Assembly (NCBI GenBank): GCA_003427395.1
Contig: BFEA01000615.1
Span: forward strand, 252,090 to 291,133
Length of the DNA: 39,044 bases
Source of the DNA: Chara braunii
Lineage: Eukaryota > Streptophyta > Charophyceae > Charales > Characeae
Reading direction: 5' to 3'
Positions 11,386-20,505 of this stretch are shown in pieces. The translations under genes and the position numbers were made by a program. The stretch's first letter is position 1. Every line of letters starts with the position of its first letter. The notes beneath the pieces were generated by a model. The model was given only the letters and a program-made list of their open reading frames with translations. It was not told the DNA's origin and ran no database searches.

Positions 11386-11850
11386 GAACTGCGATGGATC
11401 GCTAGGGAGGGGGGCTGCGATCTTGAGAAACTGGGAAGTGGCTTCGGAAAAGAAGCGGGATATTTGACGAAACATGTTGGCAAGTCAAAAATTTGGGTAA
11501 GCGGTGGGCGCGAGTCCCATTGGAAGTAGAAAGAACTGCTATGGATCGCTAGGGAAGCTGTCTCTTATACACATCTAGATGTGTATAAGAGACAGGAACT
11601 GCGATGGATCGCTAGGGAGGGGGGCTGCGATCTTGAGAAACGGGGAAGTGGCTTCGGAAAAGAAGCGGGAGATTTGACGAAACATGTTGGCAAGTCGAAA
11701 ATTTGGCTAAGCGGTGGGCGCGAGTCCCATTGGAAGTAGAAAGAACTGCGATGGATCGCTAGTGAGGGGGGCGGCGATCTTGAGTAACGGGGAAGTGCCT
11801 TCGGAAAAGGAGCGGGAGATTTGACGAAACATGTTTTGGAAGTCGAAAGT
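11386..11850. repeat. 147-bp tandem repeat array in the 5' LTR
   Basis: Units beginning GAACTGCGATGGATCGCT start at 11386, 11533, 11596 and 11743. The spacing is 147 bp except between 11533 and 11596, where only 25 bp of a unit precede an adapter and the unit starts again. The 3' LTR has uninterrupted starts at 29942, 30089 and 30236. The last unit is diverged and incomplete. Confidence 0.92.
11558..11595. other. Nextera mate-pair junction adapter (assembly artefact)
   Basis: CTGTCTCTTATACACATCT (11558-11576) is followed directly by its reverse complement (11577-11595). This is the Tn5 mosaic-end pair left at the circularisation junction of Nextera mate-pair libraries, not native DNA. It is followed by a restart of the same 147-bp unit, so relative to the 3' LTR there is an extra 63 bp (38 adapter plus 25 duplicated). 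Confidence 0.97.
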
Positions 11851-13237
11851 TTGGCCAAACAGCTAGCGCAAGAGCAAGGGGAAGGGAGCAGTGGAAGTAA
11901 GGAAGAGGGAGAGGACTTGGATTGGAGGGGAGGAAGGAAGGGAGAATCGTTGCAGGGAAGGGAAAGGAGTACATAAGGAAGTGCGGGGGGAGAAAAGGGA
12001 CGCGCGCACGGGGTGTTTGTTCGCACGCACGGAGTAGACTTTTTTTGCGTTCGAGGAGACTTGGCGCGCCTCGGGAGCGGTTTGCGTGGGATAGGACTCA
12101 AAACGCACGCATGCACCTTAGAGTGGGGTCGCGTCCGCACATTAGGACTGACGGGCGTCTGCGCGCTGGGGCTGGCGCCCGTCTACGCGCTATCTGCACT
12201 CGACCTTCGGTGAGCTCGTGCGGGGGAGGCAGGAGTACGAGCGCACGAAAGGAGAGAGAGCTCTAAGAGGCGCCAAAAGACGTTGCAACAGGACAAGATC
12301 GAGGAGGAGAGAGAAGGTGGTAGGAAGAGAAGAACGAGGTAGAGGGAAGGGTAAGAAGGAGGGTGAAAAAGGGGAGGGGAGGGAGCTGAGGCAGTCACTC
12401 TCAGATCATGGTCTTCCTTTAGTGCTCCTCTCCGGGCTGCTTTCGCGACATCAGGCAGCCACTGCTAGCAGACCGAGTTCGCTACGACACTCTCACGTCG
12501 ACGCATCGGGCGACGAGTGGGTCCTTACGTGCCTTCCGCCCCACGGCCTCGGGTTTCGGCTGATTCCTACATGACCCGGCTACACGCCCGCCGTCGGCAA
12601 GCCTCCCGCGGTGTCGAAGGGNGCAACACGCTGCTCNCTCCGCCNTGCATACCTCNTTCTTGGGTTTAAGGAGCTNTTCGACNAGAAGTCTCTCGCTGAG
12701 TATGCGTCTTTCTCCTTTGTNGAGGCTTCTCTGAGCTTTCGTCTACCGGTTCCTCTACCNAGCTCGATGGTCACTCTCCAGCNGCTAGTTGCATGTTNCT
12801 TTNGAGAAGTCACAGGTTACTNNCCTCGCGAAGGTTCTTCTCAGCNCTCGCTGATTACGGGATCCTCTAACGAGCTCGCTNGTTACTCTCCCTTCACCNG
12901 TTACGGGCTCCTCTAGACGGGCTTCTTCTCGGAGCTCGCAGGTTGGAAGCTNTTCTAAAGAGTTCACTCCTCTTTTCTNTGGTTACGAGTTCCTCCAGGG
13001 AAGTTGCAGATTATTCTCTCTGCTGATNTCCTTCTCAGAGCTNGTTGGTTACCGNCACTTCTCACAAGCCCGCNGGGCACTCGGCTTTCATCAGTTACGA
13101 GCTCTCCTGGCAAAGATGCTTATTATCCGATTTTGTTGAGCTTTCTTTGTTACGAGCTCCCCACAAGCTCGCTGGTTATTTCACTGGGTACAANNTNTCT
13201 NAGAGAAGATACGTATTTTGTTGAGCTGTTTTTTTTG

Positions 13238-13790
13238 AACTTGCAGGTTACGAGCTCTTCTCACAAGCCCGCCGGTCACTCGACTTTCATTAGTCACAAA
13301 CTCTCCCAGCGAAGAAGCTTATTATCCACTTTTGTTAAGCTTTTCTGGGAACTTGCAGATGACGAGCTTCTCACAGGCTCGCTGGTTACTCTCCTTTTCT
13401 GGGTAACGGGCTTTTCTAACAAAGACACGGATTTTTGTCGAGCTTGATGAATTTAGAGTCCTCCTCGCTTTCATTGGGTACAATCTCTCTTAGAGAAGAC
13501 ACGTATTTTGTTGAGCTGTTTTTTTTTGTTTTTTTTTTTGAACTTGCAGGTTACGAGCTCTTCTCACAAAGCCCGCCGGTCACTCGGTTTTCATTAGTCA
13601 CGAGCTCTCCCAGCGAAGATGCTTATTATCCACTCAAGTTTTCCTTAGAACTTGCAGGTGACGAGCTTCTCACAGGCTCGCTGGTCACTCTCCTTTCCTC
13701 GGTTACGGGATTTTCTAACAAAGACACGGATTACTCACTTTGTCGAGCTTGATGAATTACGAGTCCTTCTCACAAGCTCGCTGGTCACAC
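13238..13790. repeat. ~302-bp direct duplication inside the 5' LTR
   Basis: GAACTTGCAGGTTACGAGCT begins at 13238 and again at 13540, each followed by CTTCTCACAA.GCCCGCCGGT and about 250 bp of matching sequence down to a GTCGAGCTTGATGAATT stretch. The whole 12650-14350 region is also built of a shorter degenerate motif around TACGAGCTC...CTCGCTGGT.ACTC. The matching pair in the 3' LTR starts at 31720 and 32024. Confidence 0.85.
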
Positions 13791-14641
13791 ACCTTCCATG
13801 GGTTACTAGTCCCTCTAGCGAAACCACAGGCTTCNCGCACTCGNTGGGCTCGCTTTCTTTCACGACCTCGCTGTTTACTCGCCTATCACTGGTTACGAGT
13901 TCCTCCAGCGAAGCTTCAGGCTTAACGTACTCGCTTCGCCGAGCTCGCTGGTCGCTCTCTTACCATCCGCTANGAGTTCCTCTAGCGAAGCNANAGGCTN
14001 CACGTACTCGCCTCGCNGAGTTTNTGGTCGGAGCTCGCTGCTTTCGCGACCTCGNTGTTGTCTCTCCTTNNGGGGGTTACGAGTCTAAGTCGCAGGTTGC
14101 CCTCTTCGCTGAGCTTCTTAGCTGTGCATGTTGATTATGAGCCCTTCTCACAGGCTCTCTGGGTGCTCTCCTTTCATTAATCACGAGCTCTTCTAACGAA
14201 TACACGTGTTATTTACTTCTGCTGAGCGGTTTTCCGATCTCTTCTCGAGGACGTCGCTAGCCAGGCCTCTCCGACCTTGCAGATTCTAGTCCTTAGGCTC
14301 GCTGGCAGCTCCGCGAAGTCTCCTTTTGGTACATCTGGGTCTCGAGCTTCACGACGAGCTCGCAGTTTACTCACTTCCCTTTTCACTTGACTATGAACGG
14401 GTTCCTAACGGGCTTCTCTGCAGGCGTTGGGCGAGAGCTTACCTCCCTTGCTCGCGACCTAGCTTCGCGGTGACCATCGGAGGGAGCCCTCTGGAGACGG
14501 AAAAGGGGAGACCGAACGCCGCCCGGACCGGAAGTGGAGAGTGCTATCCGGGCAGGTGTAAGGAACGAAGGGGAACCCGAGACCATGCCCGTCGGTGCTA
14601 CCTCAGCAAGAGGAACTAAAAGAGGGGCAGGCCCGACAAAG

Positions 14642-14659
14642 TGGCGTTGTTGCCGGGGA
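14642..14659 (+). promoter_or_regulatory. Primer-binding site, tRNA-Asp type
   Basis: TGGCGTTGTTGCCGGGGA starts three bases after the 5' LTR. The reverse complement of the 3' end of plant tRNA-Asp is TGGCGCCGTTGCCGGGGA, so 16 of 18 bases match and both mismatches are C to T. The match continues into the T-arm (T.GAAC) with one missing base. Reverse transcription would be primed here in a live copy. Confidence 0.85.
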
Positions 14660-16271
14660 TGAACGTTCCTCCCGCGGCCGCGGCCGGCTCAAAGGATTCG
14701 GTACAAGGGGAGGACCGGCGTGACAGGCAGCGGTGGGGAGAGTTTGGGGTATTCTGCAATGTTTCAGCATCGAGTCCTTCAGCACGCGGCTTCAAGTCGG
14801 TCGTCATCGGCATATCTGATTTCTTCACCAGGTTCTGCTTTTCTACACGGTGATCACGGTTCTTTCTCAGGCGGCATCGGTAAGGGTTTTATTGGGGGCT
14901 TGTCGTTGGGCTTTTTGGGTGCGGGGGACTTGGGGTGTTGGGCTTCTCTCCTTGGCTTTTTGCAGGTCCGCTCCGGCCTGCTTGCGATCTCGGCTCTCGC
15001 TTCCGACCTTCGAAGGGTAAAACAGGTCAGTTTTTTTTTGTGTGCTTGGTTTTCGGGAGTGTTTATTTCTAAGAATTTAAAAATTAAGGGGGGTGCACAG
15101 TTTGCTTGAGGGGGCTGAATGAGGGTGAAGAACAACGAAAGGGCAGGAAGAAGAACAGTCCGGGAAAATAGTGTAAAGGGGTCTGCTTGAGGGGAAGAGA
15201 GAGAGGGGGCGAGGGGGAGAGAGGAGAGAGGGGTCCGAGAGGGTCCGGGGGCGCTGTCTATTTGGGACCCAATGGGGTCGCCAAATATTCTTGATCCACA
15301 CGGGTTGTGGAGGGCACTTACCCGGGGGCAAAGTCCCGCACGAGAGAGGGTGTCTAAAGAGGGGTTAGGGGCTTCGGTTCTCGACCCGCAAGGGATGACG
15401 ACGGGACCAACTCCCGCAAGGGGGCGGGACTCTCAAATGGGACCGGATCGGAACTTGGGGGAGAGGAGAGTGGTGTTACGGGTTCCGGGGCGAGGGGGAG
15501 AGAGAGACACACCTACCTTTGCTAGCGAGGGGGCTAGAGAAGAAGGGGGTACTTGGGGGCCCTTGGACGAGGGATCGGAGGCCGAATCCTGGGTGGACCG
15601 GTGTCTAGCCGATTTCTCGGACTCGAACCTGGGGGACTATTGGGATTATGATAACGAATATTGAAGACACAAGGTACGCATGCTTGTCAACTCAACCTGA
15701 GAGACTCCTCCTAAGGCTCCGCTTTTCCCACCCCACTTTTCCTGACTTCCCGATTTGAAATTCCAGTGATTCCAATAAAGAAAAGAGGCAGCGGGAGGCG
15801 GAAAAGGAAGAAGGGAACGAAGTGCGAAGAGTTAACGGTGAGGAGAATGGGAAGGGATAAGATAGGCTAGTGATTTCTGATAAACAGGTGGATCTTGTCC
15901 TGGGACCCGGGTAATTTCACGCTTGATGTGGGCCGAGTAGAGGCGTGGTACCGGATAGGCTAACTTAGGACTAAAGGTCGGTTCAGTGGGGGACATAGGA
16001 CCCGGGTGTGTGACTTCGGTCCGACTCCAGGGACGGGGTTGCCACCCTTCCTCGGGGATAACCTGTGTCCGCGGCTAGTCTCTAGGCCAGGAGTGGGGAG
16101 GAGTCTCTCAGCGGGGGAGGACAGGAAGGTAGCCGAGTGAGACGGCGTTCCTTCTCTGGTCCATTTGATCCTTCTGAGCTCACAGGCTTCTTCTCCTTGC
16201 GGGCTAGAGGTGGTCTCTCGAGTGGCCAAAAGGAAATAGGGACTTAGGGAATTTTCTTTTGATTATATTGC
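14660..16271 (+). other. Long 5' leader of the retrotransposon
   Basis: These 1.6 kb lie between the PBS and the first accessory ORF. They include a GC-rich start (CCCGCGGCCGCGGCCGG near 14670), purine-rich G/A tracts (15190-15260, 15480-15520) and one open frame (15272-15664, listed separately). From 15665 to 16271 I see no gene. CAAGGTACGC near 15671 resembles a splice donor, but no acceptor could be chosen with confidence. Confidence 0.6.
15272..15664 (+). CDS. Leader ORF, unknown small protein
   Basis: This is an open frame of 130 codons starting ATGGGGTCG (a reasonable eukaryotic start context, CCCAATGG) and ending TGA. The product is rich in Gly, Arg and Glu in the middle (a GRGGERD-type stretch) and ends in an acidic aromatic tail, DSNLGDYWDYDNEY. 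I recognise no domain. It has no paralogue in the window, unlike the ORFs that follow. It could be an upstream ORF or chance in a purine-rich leader. Confidence 0.25.
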   Translation: MGSPNILDPHGLWRALTRGQSPARERVSKEGLGASVLDPQGMTTGPTPARGRDSQMGPDRNLGERRVVLRVPGRGGERDTPTFASEGAREEGGTWGPLDEGSEAESWVDRCLADFSDSNLGDYWDYDNEY

Positions 16272-16631
16272 ATGAGCTTAGAAGCCGTTTCGGAATGGAT
16301 TAGCGTGTGTACGTACGGAAGTGTTGATGTGTGGTGTTACTTTTTTCGACTATGGACGGGTGACTTTGATGTGGTTGTCTATGTAGAGGAGGGACTAACT
16401 CAAAGAGAGGATTTCCTTCGTGGGTGGGAAGAGGTGATAGGCCACTCTCGCAATTCGAGGGAGGAATTGAGGGGTTACAGGTACAAGTATTTTTACTCTC
16501 TAGGATACCGAACCTACCCCAGAGGTGGTCGTCCGGCGCCGGTAATTCCGGACGCTTATCTCGATGGGTCGGATGAATGGAAAGTGTTAGTGGGGATCGT
16601 AGAGAGAGTGGTGAGAGCGGCGAATCCATGA
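16272..16631 (+). CDS. Accessory ORF A1, unknown function
   Basis: An intact 119-codon ORF starting ATGAGCTTAG. It is clearly paralogous to the next ORF: both begin MSL, then share VDVWCY.F..WT..F....Y.EEG, a WEEV.GH block, a YFYSLG.RT..RG.RP.P.IP block and a final I.E.V. Conservation of this pattern between two neighbouring ORFs argues that both are, or were, real proteins. There is no signal peptide or membrane segment, and I do not recognise the family. It is the first of an array upstream of gag, and its TGA overlaps the next ATG (ATGA), which would suit termination-reinitiation. No stop or frameshift is seen in this copy. Confidence 0.6.
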   Translation: MSLEAVSEWISVCTYGSVDVWCYFFRLWTGDFDVVVYVEEGLTQREDFLRGWEEVIGHSRNSREELRGYRYKYFYSLGYRTYPRGGRPAPVIPDAYLDGSDEWKVLVGIVERVVRAANP

Positions 16632-16993
16632 GCTTGAGGCCTTTGGATTTTGAACCTGCAGGAATTAGTGTAGGTGATCGAGGCGGGGTGGACGTGTGGT
16701 GCTATAGTTTCTACAGGTGGACCGACCATTTCTACATAGCCCTGTACGCAGAGGAGGGTGTAGATAGAGAGGTAGGATATCTTGATAGCTGGGAGGAAGT
16801 GGTCGGTCACGCACAGCTCGAGAGGCAACTACTGGGGGCCTACGAGATTAACTACTTCTACTCGTTGGGGTGTAGGACGCATTCACGAGGGGTTAGGCCT
16901 GTTCCTACTATTCCGAAAGCCTTCCTGGATGGATTGGACGGGTGGAGAGCGCTAGTTCAAATCATAGAGGAGATAGTCCAGGGGGATGGTTAG
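16628..16993 (+). CDS. Accessory ORF A2, paralogue of A1
   Basis: An ORF of 121 codons starting at the ATG that overlaps the TGA of A1 (ATGA at 16628-16631). I chose this start rather than upstream in-frame codons because it gives MSLRPLDF, matching MSLEAV of A1. About half of the residues match A1 over the core, including VDVWCY, Y.EEG, WEEVVGH, NYFYSLGCRTHSRG and a C-terminal IIEEIV. It is intact. Its TAG (16991-16993) lies within the start of the next ORF (ATG at 16986). Function is unknown; it is probably an element-specific accessory protein. Confidence 0.6.
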   Translation: MSLRPLDFEPAGISVGDRGGVDVWCYSFYRWTDHFYIALYAEEGVDREVGYLDSWEEVVGHAQLERQLLGAYEINYFYSLGCRTHSRGVRPVPTIPKAFLDGLDGWRALVQIIEEIVQGDG

Positions 16994-17714
16994 AATCGTA
17001 GAGGGTACTGAAGAAGAAGAGGTTCGAATAGAGAAAGCAGATTTAAGCAAAGACAGAGTGCTTTAGCGTCCCTTTATACCACCGCACCGAGAGGTATCTA
17101 GCCGGCCGCGAGAGTGGGTTAGAGCTAGAACAAGGGGTTTTCCTTTGGGCTCGTTTCGCGGTAGGAACTTGGGAAGAGGACAGGTGGTCCCGGAACAGGC
17201 CCCAGAGTGGGAAGAGACCCAGACGAACGGTGGTCCGTGCGGAGGGGACTGTCTATTTGAGTAAGGAGGCCTGGGTCGATTACGTCACTCACTTGGTCCT
17301 AGGTTGGTACCGTGCGGATCATTGGGAGGCATGAGCGGGTCCGATTTTGAGACACGTTTTTGAGGCGGAGCCCCTTAGACATTGTCCACCAATTGAGGTA
17401 AGGGTGACCTGCGCGCGAGACGTGGAGTACCCTCGCGCCACGGGGTGCATCAGGGCCATATTCCCGTCGTTCGTTTTTCGAAGGGTGAGCGGTACGAGAG
17501 GGTTGTGCGGTCCATAGTACGAGAGAGGGGGTGACAGCTCTCCGTTAGGTCGCTCCATTGGTACTATACCTACTGCGTGGATAACCCTGTACCTTACGGG
17601 ATCAAAGCCTGTAGGATTCGCGCGCGGATCTTTAGGGAATCGGCTCGGGACCGCGAGGGCGGGCGAGATTACGGCTACCAAAAGGTCTTTGGGGTACCTC
17701 AGAGAATGTTTTAA
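16986..17714 (+). pseudogene. Accessory paralogue B1, frameshifted relic
   Basis: It begins ATGGTTAGAATC, overlapping the end of A2, and reads MVRIVEGTEEEEVRIEKAD, which parallels MVRFVLNKNGAVESIEASD of B3. TAG at 17064-17066 breaks this frame. Near 17225 the next phase gives VVRAEGTVYLSKEAWVDYV, matching the ATIFLNEEVW block of B3, and at 17553-17714 a third segment gives LHWYYTYCVDNPVPYG, matching LFWLYTRCVDAGVPPR of B3. The order and spacing of these blocks equal those of the intact paralogue, so this is one decayed gene with at least two frameshifts and one or more stops. Unknown function. Confidence 0.6.
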
Positions 17715-17718
17715 ATGA

Positions 17719-18435
17719 ATGGTGTTTCACGACGGGAAACAGGGACGCTTTGTCAAGTCCTCCTTGGAAGGCAGTGGGACCCTTAGATTGATCCCTAGCA
17801 ACAAGGAGGTTCCCGATTGGGAAAGGATAAAAGGAGGTAAGGCCGCCGTGAGCGGGGAGTTCGTGTGGATAGAGTCAAAAAAAGTTGAGGGCCGAGGGGG
17901 TGAGAGATGTCTCAAGGTGACCGCAGTTATCTTCGTAGCCCCCGAGGCTTGGGCAAAGGTCGTAGTGCCCCTGGTCCTGGGACAAGGGGGTGGGCTGGAT
18001 TGGTTGTTACGAGAGGCGAGGGAAATAAAAGAGGAATGAATAAGTAGGGTTCGGAAGCGATTTGCGTTTACGGCTATAGAGAAGGAGAGGTTCGCAGGAA
18101 AGAAAGAGCTTCCTAGGGCGTGCTATCTGTTAACGGTGAGGGTGTCGTCTTTCCTGTTTCAAGGGACTGACGAAGGGAAGATAGTAAAGTTTCTAGAGAG
18201 GGGAAGGAGTCTGGGATTACCCTTCGGGGCCCTGTGGACGCTGTATACGCATTGCATCGACCAGGGTATCCCTCCACGCAGGAAGCTCTGGGGTATTTTT
18301 TGGAGATTGGGGTCTATAGAGAAACCCTTTACTCTCTCTCCGGAGAGATACCACCAGTGGGTGTTCAAAACAGCGCCGATAGATGGTGAGATTCGTGCTC
18401 AACAAGAACGGAGCGGTAGAATCGATAGAGGCTAG
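17719..18435 (+). pseudogene. Accessory paralogue B2, single nonsense codon
   Basis: A single frame runs from ATG 17719 to TAG 18433-18435 (238 codons), interrupted only by TGA at 18037-18039. The N-terminal half includes FVWIESKKVEG and KVTAVIFVAPEAWAKVV, the C-terminal half GALWTLYTHCIDQGIPPRRK and a WGIFWRLGS block. All align with B3 in the same order, so the TGA is best read as a recent mutation of a sense codon (CGA is one possibility). The final 53 nt overlap the start of B3. Readthrough cannot be excluded from sequence alone. Confidence 0.65.
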
Positions 18436-19111
18436 TGACGCGGGTAAAGTCTTGATTCTGGGGGATCCTCGAGTGACCCCCTACTGGATGAGCGTTGAGA
18501 AAGGGGGTGTAATCAGAGAAGGGGCCTACGTGTGGGTTCAAGCTCAAAGACTCACCTGGAAGGAAGGTGTGGAAAGAGGAGGCCCGCCTGACCTCGGTCG
18601 TTTTCTAGAGATCCGGGCTACAATCTTCCTCAACGAAGAGGTGTGGACCGAAGTTTGGAGGGGCTTGGTAACCAGGCGACTGGCGCATTTTGAGTACCGA
18701 GAATCCGTGAGGCTCGTAGCTAATAACCTAGTGCTGACTGATTACGAGGAAGGGACTTTCGAATCGTGGACTCTGGTGTCCTTCGCCGAGCCTGGAGAGG
18801 TCCCTCGCGCGTCTGGGGTTCTCCACACTAACCTAACCCAGTTCCTGGCCAATTCGTTCTTAAGAGACCCGGAGGAGAGAGTAGTAGCAGTGCTTAGAGC
18901 GGTTCGAGAATCCAGGGTGCGGGCTAGAGGTTTGTTCTGGCTTTATACTCGGTGCGTGGATGCGGGGGTTCCCCCAAGAAGTGAGTTGTCCGCCATATTT
19001 GGGAGGTTGAGAGAGTTTGAGGGACTCCGATCGCTCGTCGCGGACGTTTCGTACGGCCGCCTCTTCGGAGAAGAGCAGGTGACTAACCGGCGGGGGTTCG
19101 AGGGCCGATGA
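18383..19111 (+). CDS. Accessory ORF B3, intact 242-residue paralogue
   Basis: This is the only uninterrupted member of the B group, from ATG 18383 to TGA 19109-19111. Features in order: MVRFVLNKNG start, a VWVQAQRLTW strand, RATIFLNEEVWTEVWRGLV near residues 75-95, a linker, then a C-terminal helical block RVRARGLFWLYTRCVDAGVP and IFGRLREFEGL. B1, B2, C1 and C2 contain recognisable versions of these blocks. I find no known catalytic motif, zinc finger, signal peptide or membrane span. Its TGA overlaps the ATG of C1 (ATGA at 19108-19111). Because C2, a paralogue, is fused in frame to gag, a structural or matrix-like role is conceivable, but this is inference. Confidence 0.65.
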   Translation: MVRFVLNKNGAVESIEASDAGKVLILGDPRVTPYWMSVEKGGVIREGAYVWVQAQRLTWKEGVERGGPPDLGRFLEIRATIFLNEEVWTEVWRGLVTRRLAHFEYRESVRLVANNLVLTDYEEGTFESWTLVSFAEPGEVPRASGVLHTNLTQFLANSFLRDPEERVVAVLRAVRESRVRARGLFWLYTRCVDAGVPPRSELSAIFGRLREFEGLRSLVADVSYGRLFGEEQVTNRRGFEGR

Positions 19112-20064
19112 TAAGGGGGATCCCGAGAACTCTCTGGGCGTCAATAGAACCCTTAGAGGATACCGGGGAGGTTCTCAGTGTCACTCTACCTAGAGCCAGA
19201 TTGACGGAGCCAACGAGGACCCTCCTGCGAGAAGAAGGGGAAATCCGGCGCGGTAAGGCTTTCGTACGATTTGCGGTGAGTCGCGAGGGGAGGGTCGTAG
19301 TTGGGGAAGCCCGAATATTCCTTTGAAAGGAAGGCCTTGTAGAGATAGCACGCAACTTGTGGATTGGGCAGGACCCTCTCTGGGACGCGCAAGCCGTGAG
19401 AAGCCGACTAGAAGAGTTAGTAGAGGAGTTAAGACCTCTCGAAGGGTGCGACGAGGAATATCAAGTGACCTACGGGGGTTGGGAAGAGGTATCGCAGTTT
19501 GCCTCCAGTGAGCTGGTGGAAGTCCCCCGTTTCATTTTTGAGCGGATCTACCCCTCTGAGGCTGTTAAGAAGGCGGTAGGAAGAAGGATTTCCATTCTGA
19601 GCCAGTTTCGGTTCACGGGATCGGACCTCCATACCTTGTTAACTTGGTGTTTTCGGGATGCCTATAGAGACGATTGGTCGACTCTAGAGGACCTGGGTTA
19701 TGCCTTCGAAGTGTGGGGTCGACACGCTAGGGAATCTAAGATATAGTGGAGATACTTGGGAAAGATCTGCGAAGGCGAGTTAGAGGGAGTGAACCCCTCA
19801 GATTTAATTCGGATAGCAATTGCGTGTCATCGACGAAAGTTAGAGATGAGCGAGCCTGACCTTGAAGAGCTTGTGGGGTTGGAGAAAGTAAGAGAAGAAG
19901 TTCACCGGATCCTCGCACTGTGCTGGGAGGAAGAAAGGAGGGCTAGGCCTGGGTCCTTAGCTAGGATCAAGCTACTTGAGACAGCGGCAATTGCTATCCT
20001 CGACGAGGTAACAATAGATCTTCTCACGCGGTGGGGGGATGAGAGCTTCGTTCGTCTCGAATAG
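19108..20064 (+). pseudogene. Accessory paralogue C1, two internal stops
   Basis: One frame runs from ATG 19108 (overlapping the TGA of B3) to TAG 20062-20064, 318 codons, broken by TGA 19324-19326 and TAG 19744-19746. It is a close relative of C2: MIRGIPRT against MIRYDRRD, LSVTLPRA against YGVTLPRF, VRFAVSREG...EARIFL against VRFSVASEGG...KAEIFL, LLTWCFRDAYRDDW against LFTQCWESREDTDF, and NPSDLIRIAIA against MDRDLIRICAQ. Conserved order on both sides of each stop shows the stops are secondary. The last ~50 residues (ALCWEEERRARPG onward) have no counterpart in C2. Confidence 0.62.
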
Positions 20065-20498
20065 GATTCGTTGGGAATTGGAGCGAAGTTAGGGTCGAGG
20101 GAAGTGCGGAGCTTAACCCGGAATTGGGAGAGGACCGAGTGGTCCGCGCTGAGACGGAATTTCTAGTGGAAATCCGCCGGCTGGCCTTGTGGAAGAGAAG
20201 GAGCTGGACCACGCTAGCTAGCTTTTCGGTCCACATTAGAGATGCGAGTGAAGTGAGGTCCTCAAGAGCTTGGAGGGAACCTTTGCTAGAGGTCGAGAGA
20301 AGGTTCGAAGAAGACTCTAGGTATCTAGGAACACCACTGACATCTAGGGCACACCTTGTGGAGACCCGATTTTGGGATAGGACGGGGGAGTACGAAGAGG
20401 CTTTGCGCCAAACTCTGCAAGAGGACGAAGAGGCCGGTCACGCCAGGTGCGAGGACTCGCTAGTAAAGGCCGCCGCGAGGTTGGCCGGCGTGAGGTGA
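20039..20498 (+). pseudogene. Accessory paralogue D, divergent and probably frameshifted
   Basis: A frame open from 20043 to TGA 20496-20498 lacks its own ATG. An ATG at 20039, inside C1, starts a different phase reading MRASFVSNRIRWELER, which resembles the starts of the other paralogues; a small indel near 20085 would join it to the open frame. Further on, RVVRAETEFLVEIRRL parallels GVIREGAYVWVQAQRL of B3, and TTLASFSVHI with an AWREPL block sits where B3 has RATIFL and EVWRGL. Beyond that, similarity fades. It is the weakest member of the array, and the relation needs a profile search. Confidence 0.35.
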
Positions 20499-20505
20499 AG
20501 GCTCT

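Larger units (their letters stand above)
10099..14638 (+). repeat. 5' LTR (about 4.5 kb)
   Basis: It starts TGTTGGGCAGCTGCC (the 3' LTR has TGTCGGGCGGCTGCC) and ends GCCCGACA. It contains a run of 147-bp tandem units (11386-11850), an adapter artefact (11558-11595), a purine-rich part and then a pyrimidine-rich part of degenerate CGAGCTCGCTGGT-type repeats with many N bases (12622-14071). The outer parts differ from the 3' LTR by a few percent, by eye mostly transitions; the centre (about 12450-14350) is nearly identical to it and shares N positions. Long open frames here are compositional. U3/R/U5 borders could not be set. Confidence 0.92.

Noticed and set aside
11558-11595. Natural 38-bp palindrome or Tn5/IS50 end
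   Set aside because: It is the exact Nextera mate-pair junction, occurs twice in unrelated contexts and is coupled to sequence discontinuities.
11386-11850. CRISPR-like repeat array
   Set aside because: Units are contiguous 147-bp tandem copies without short repeats and unique spacers, inside a eukaryotic LTR.
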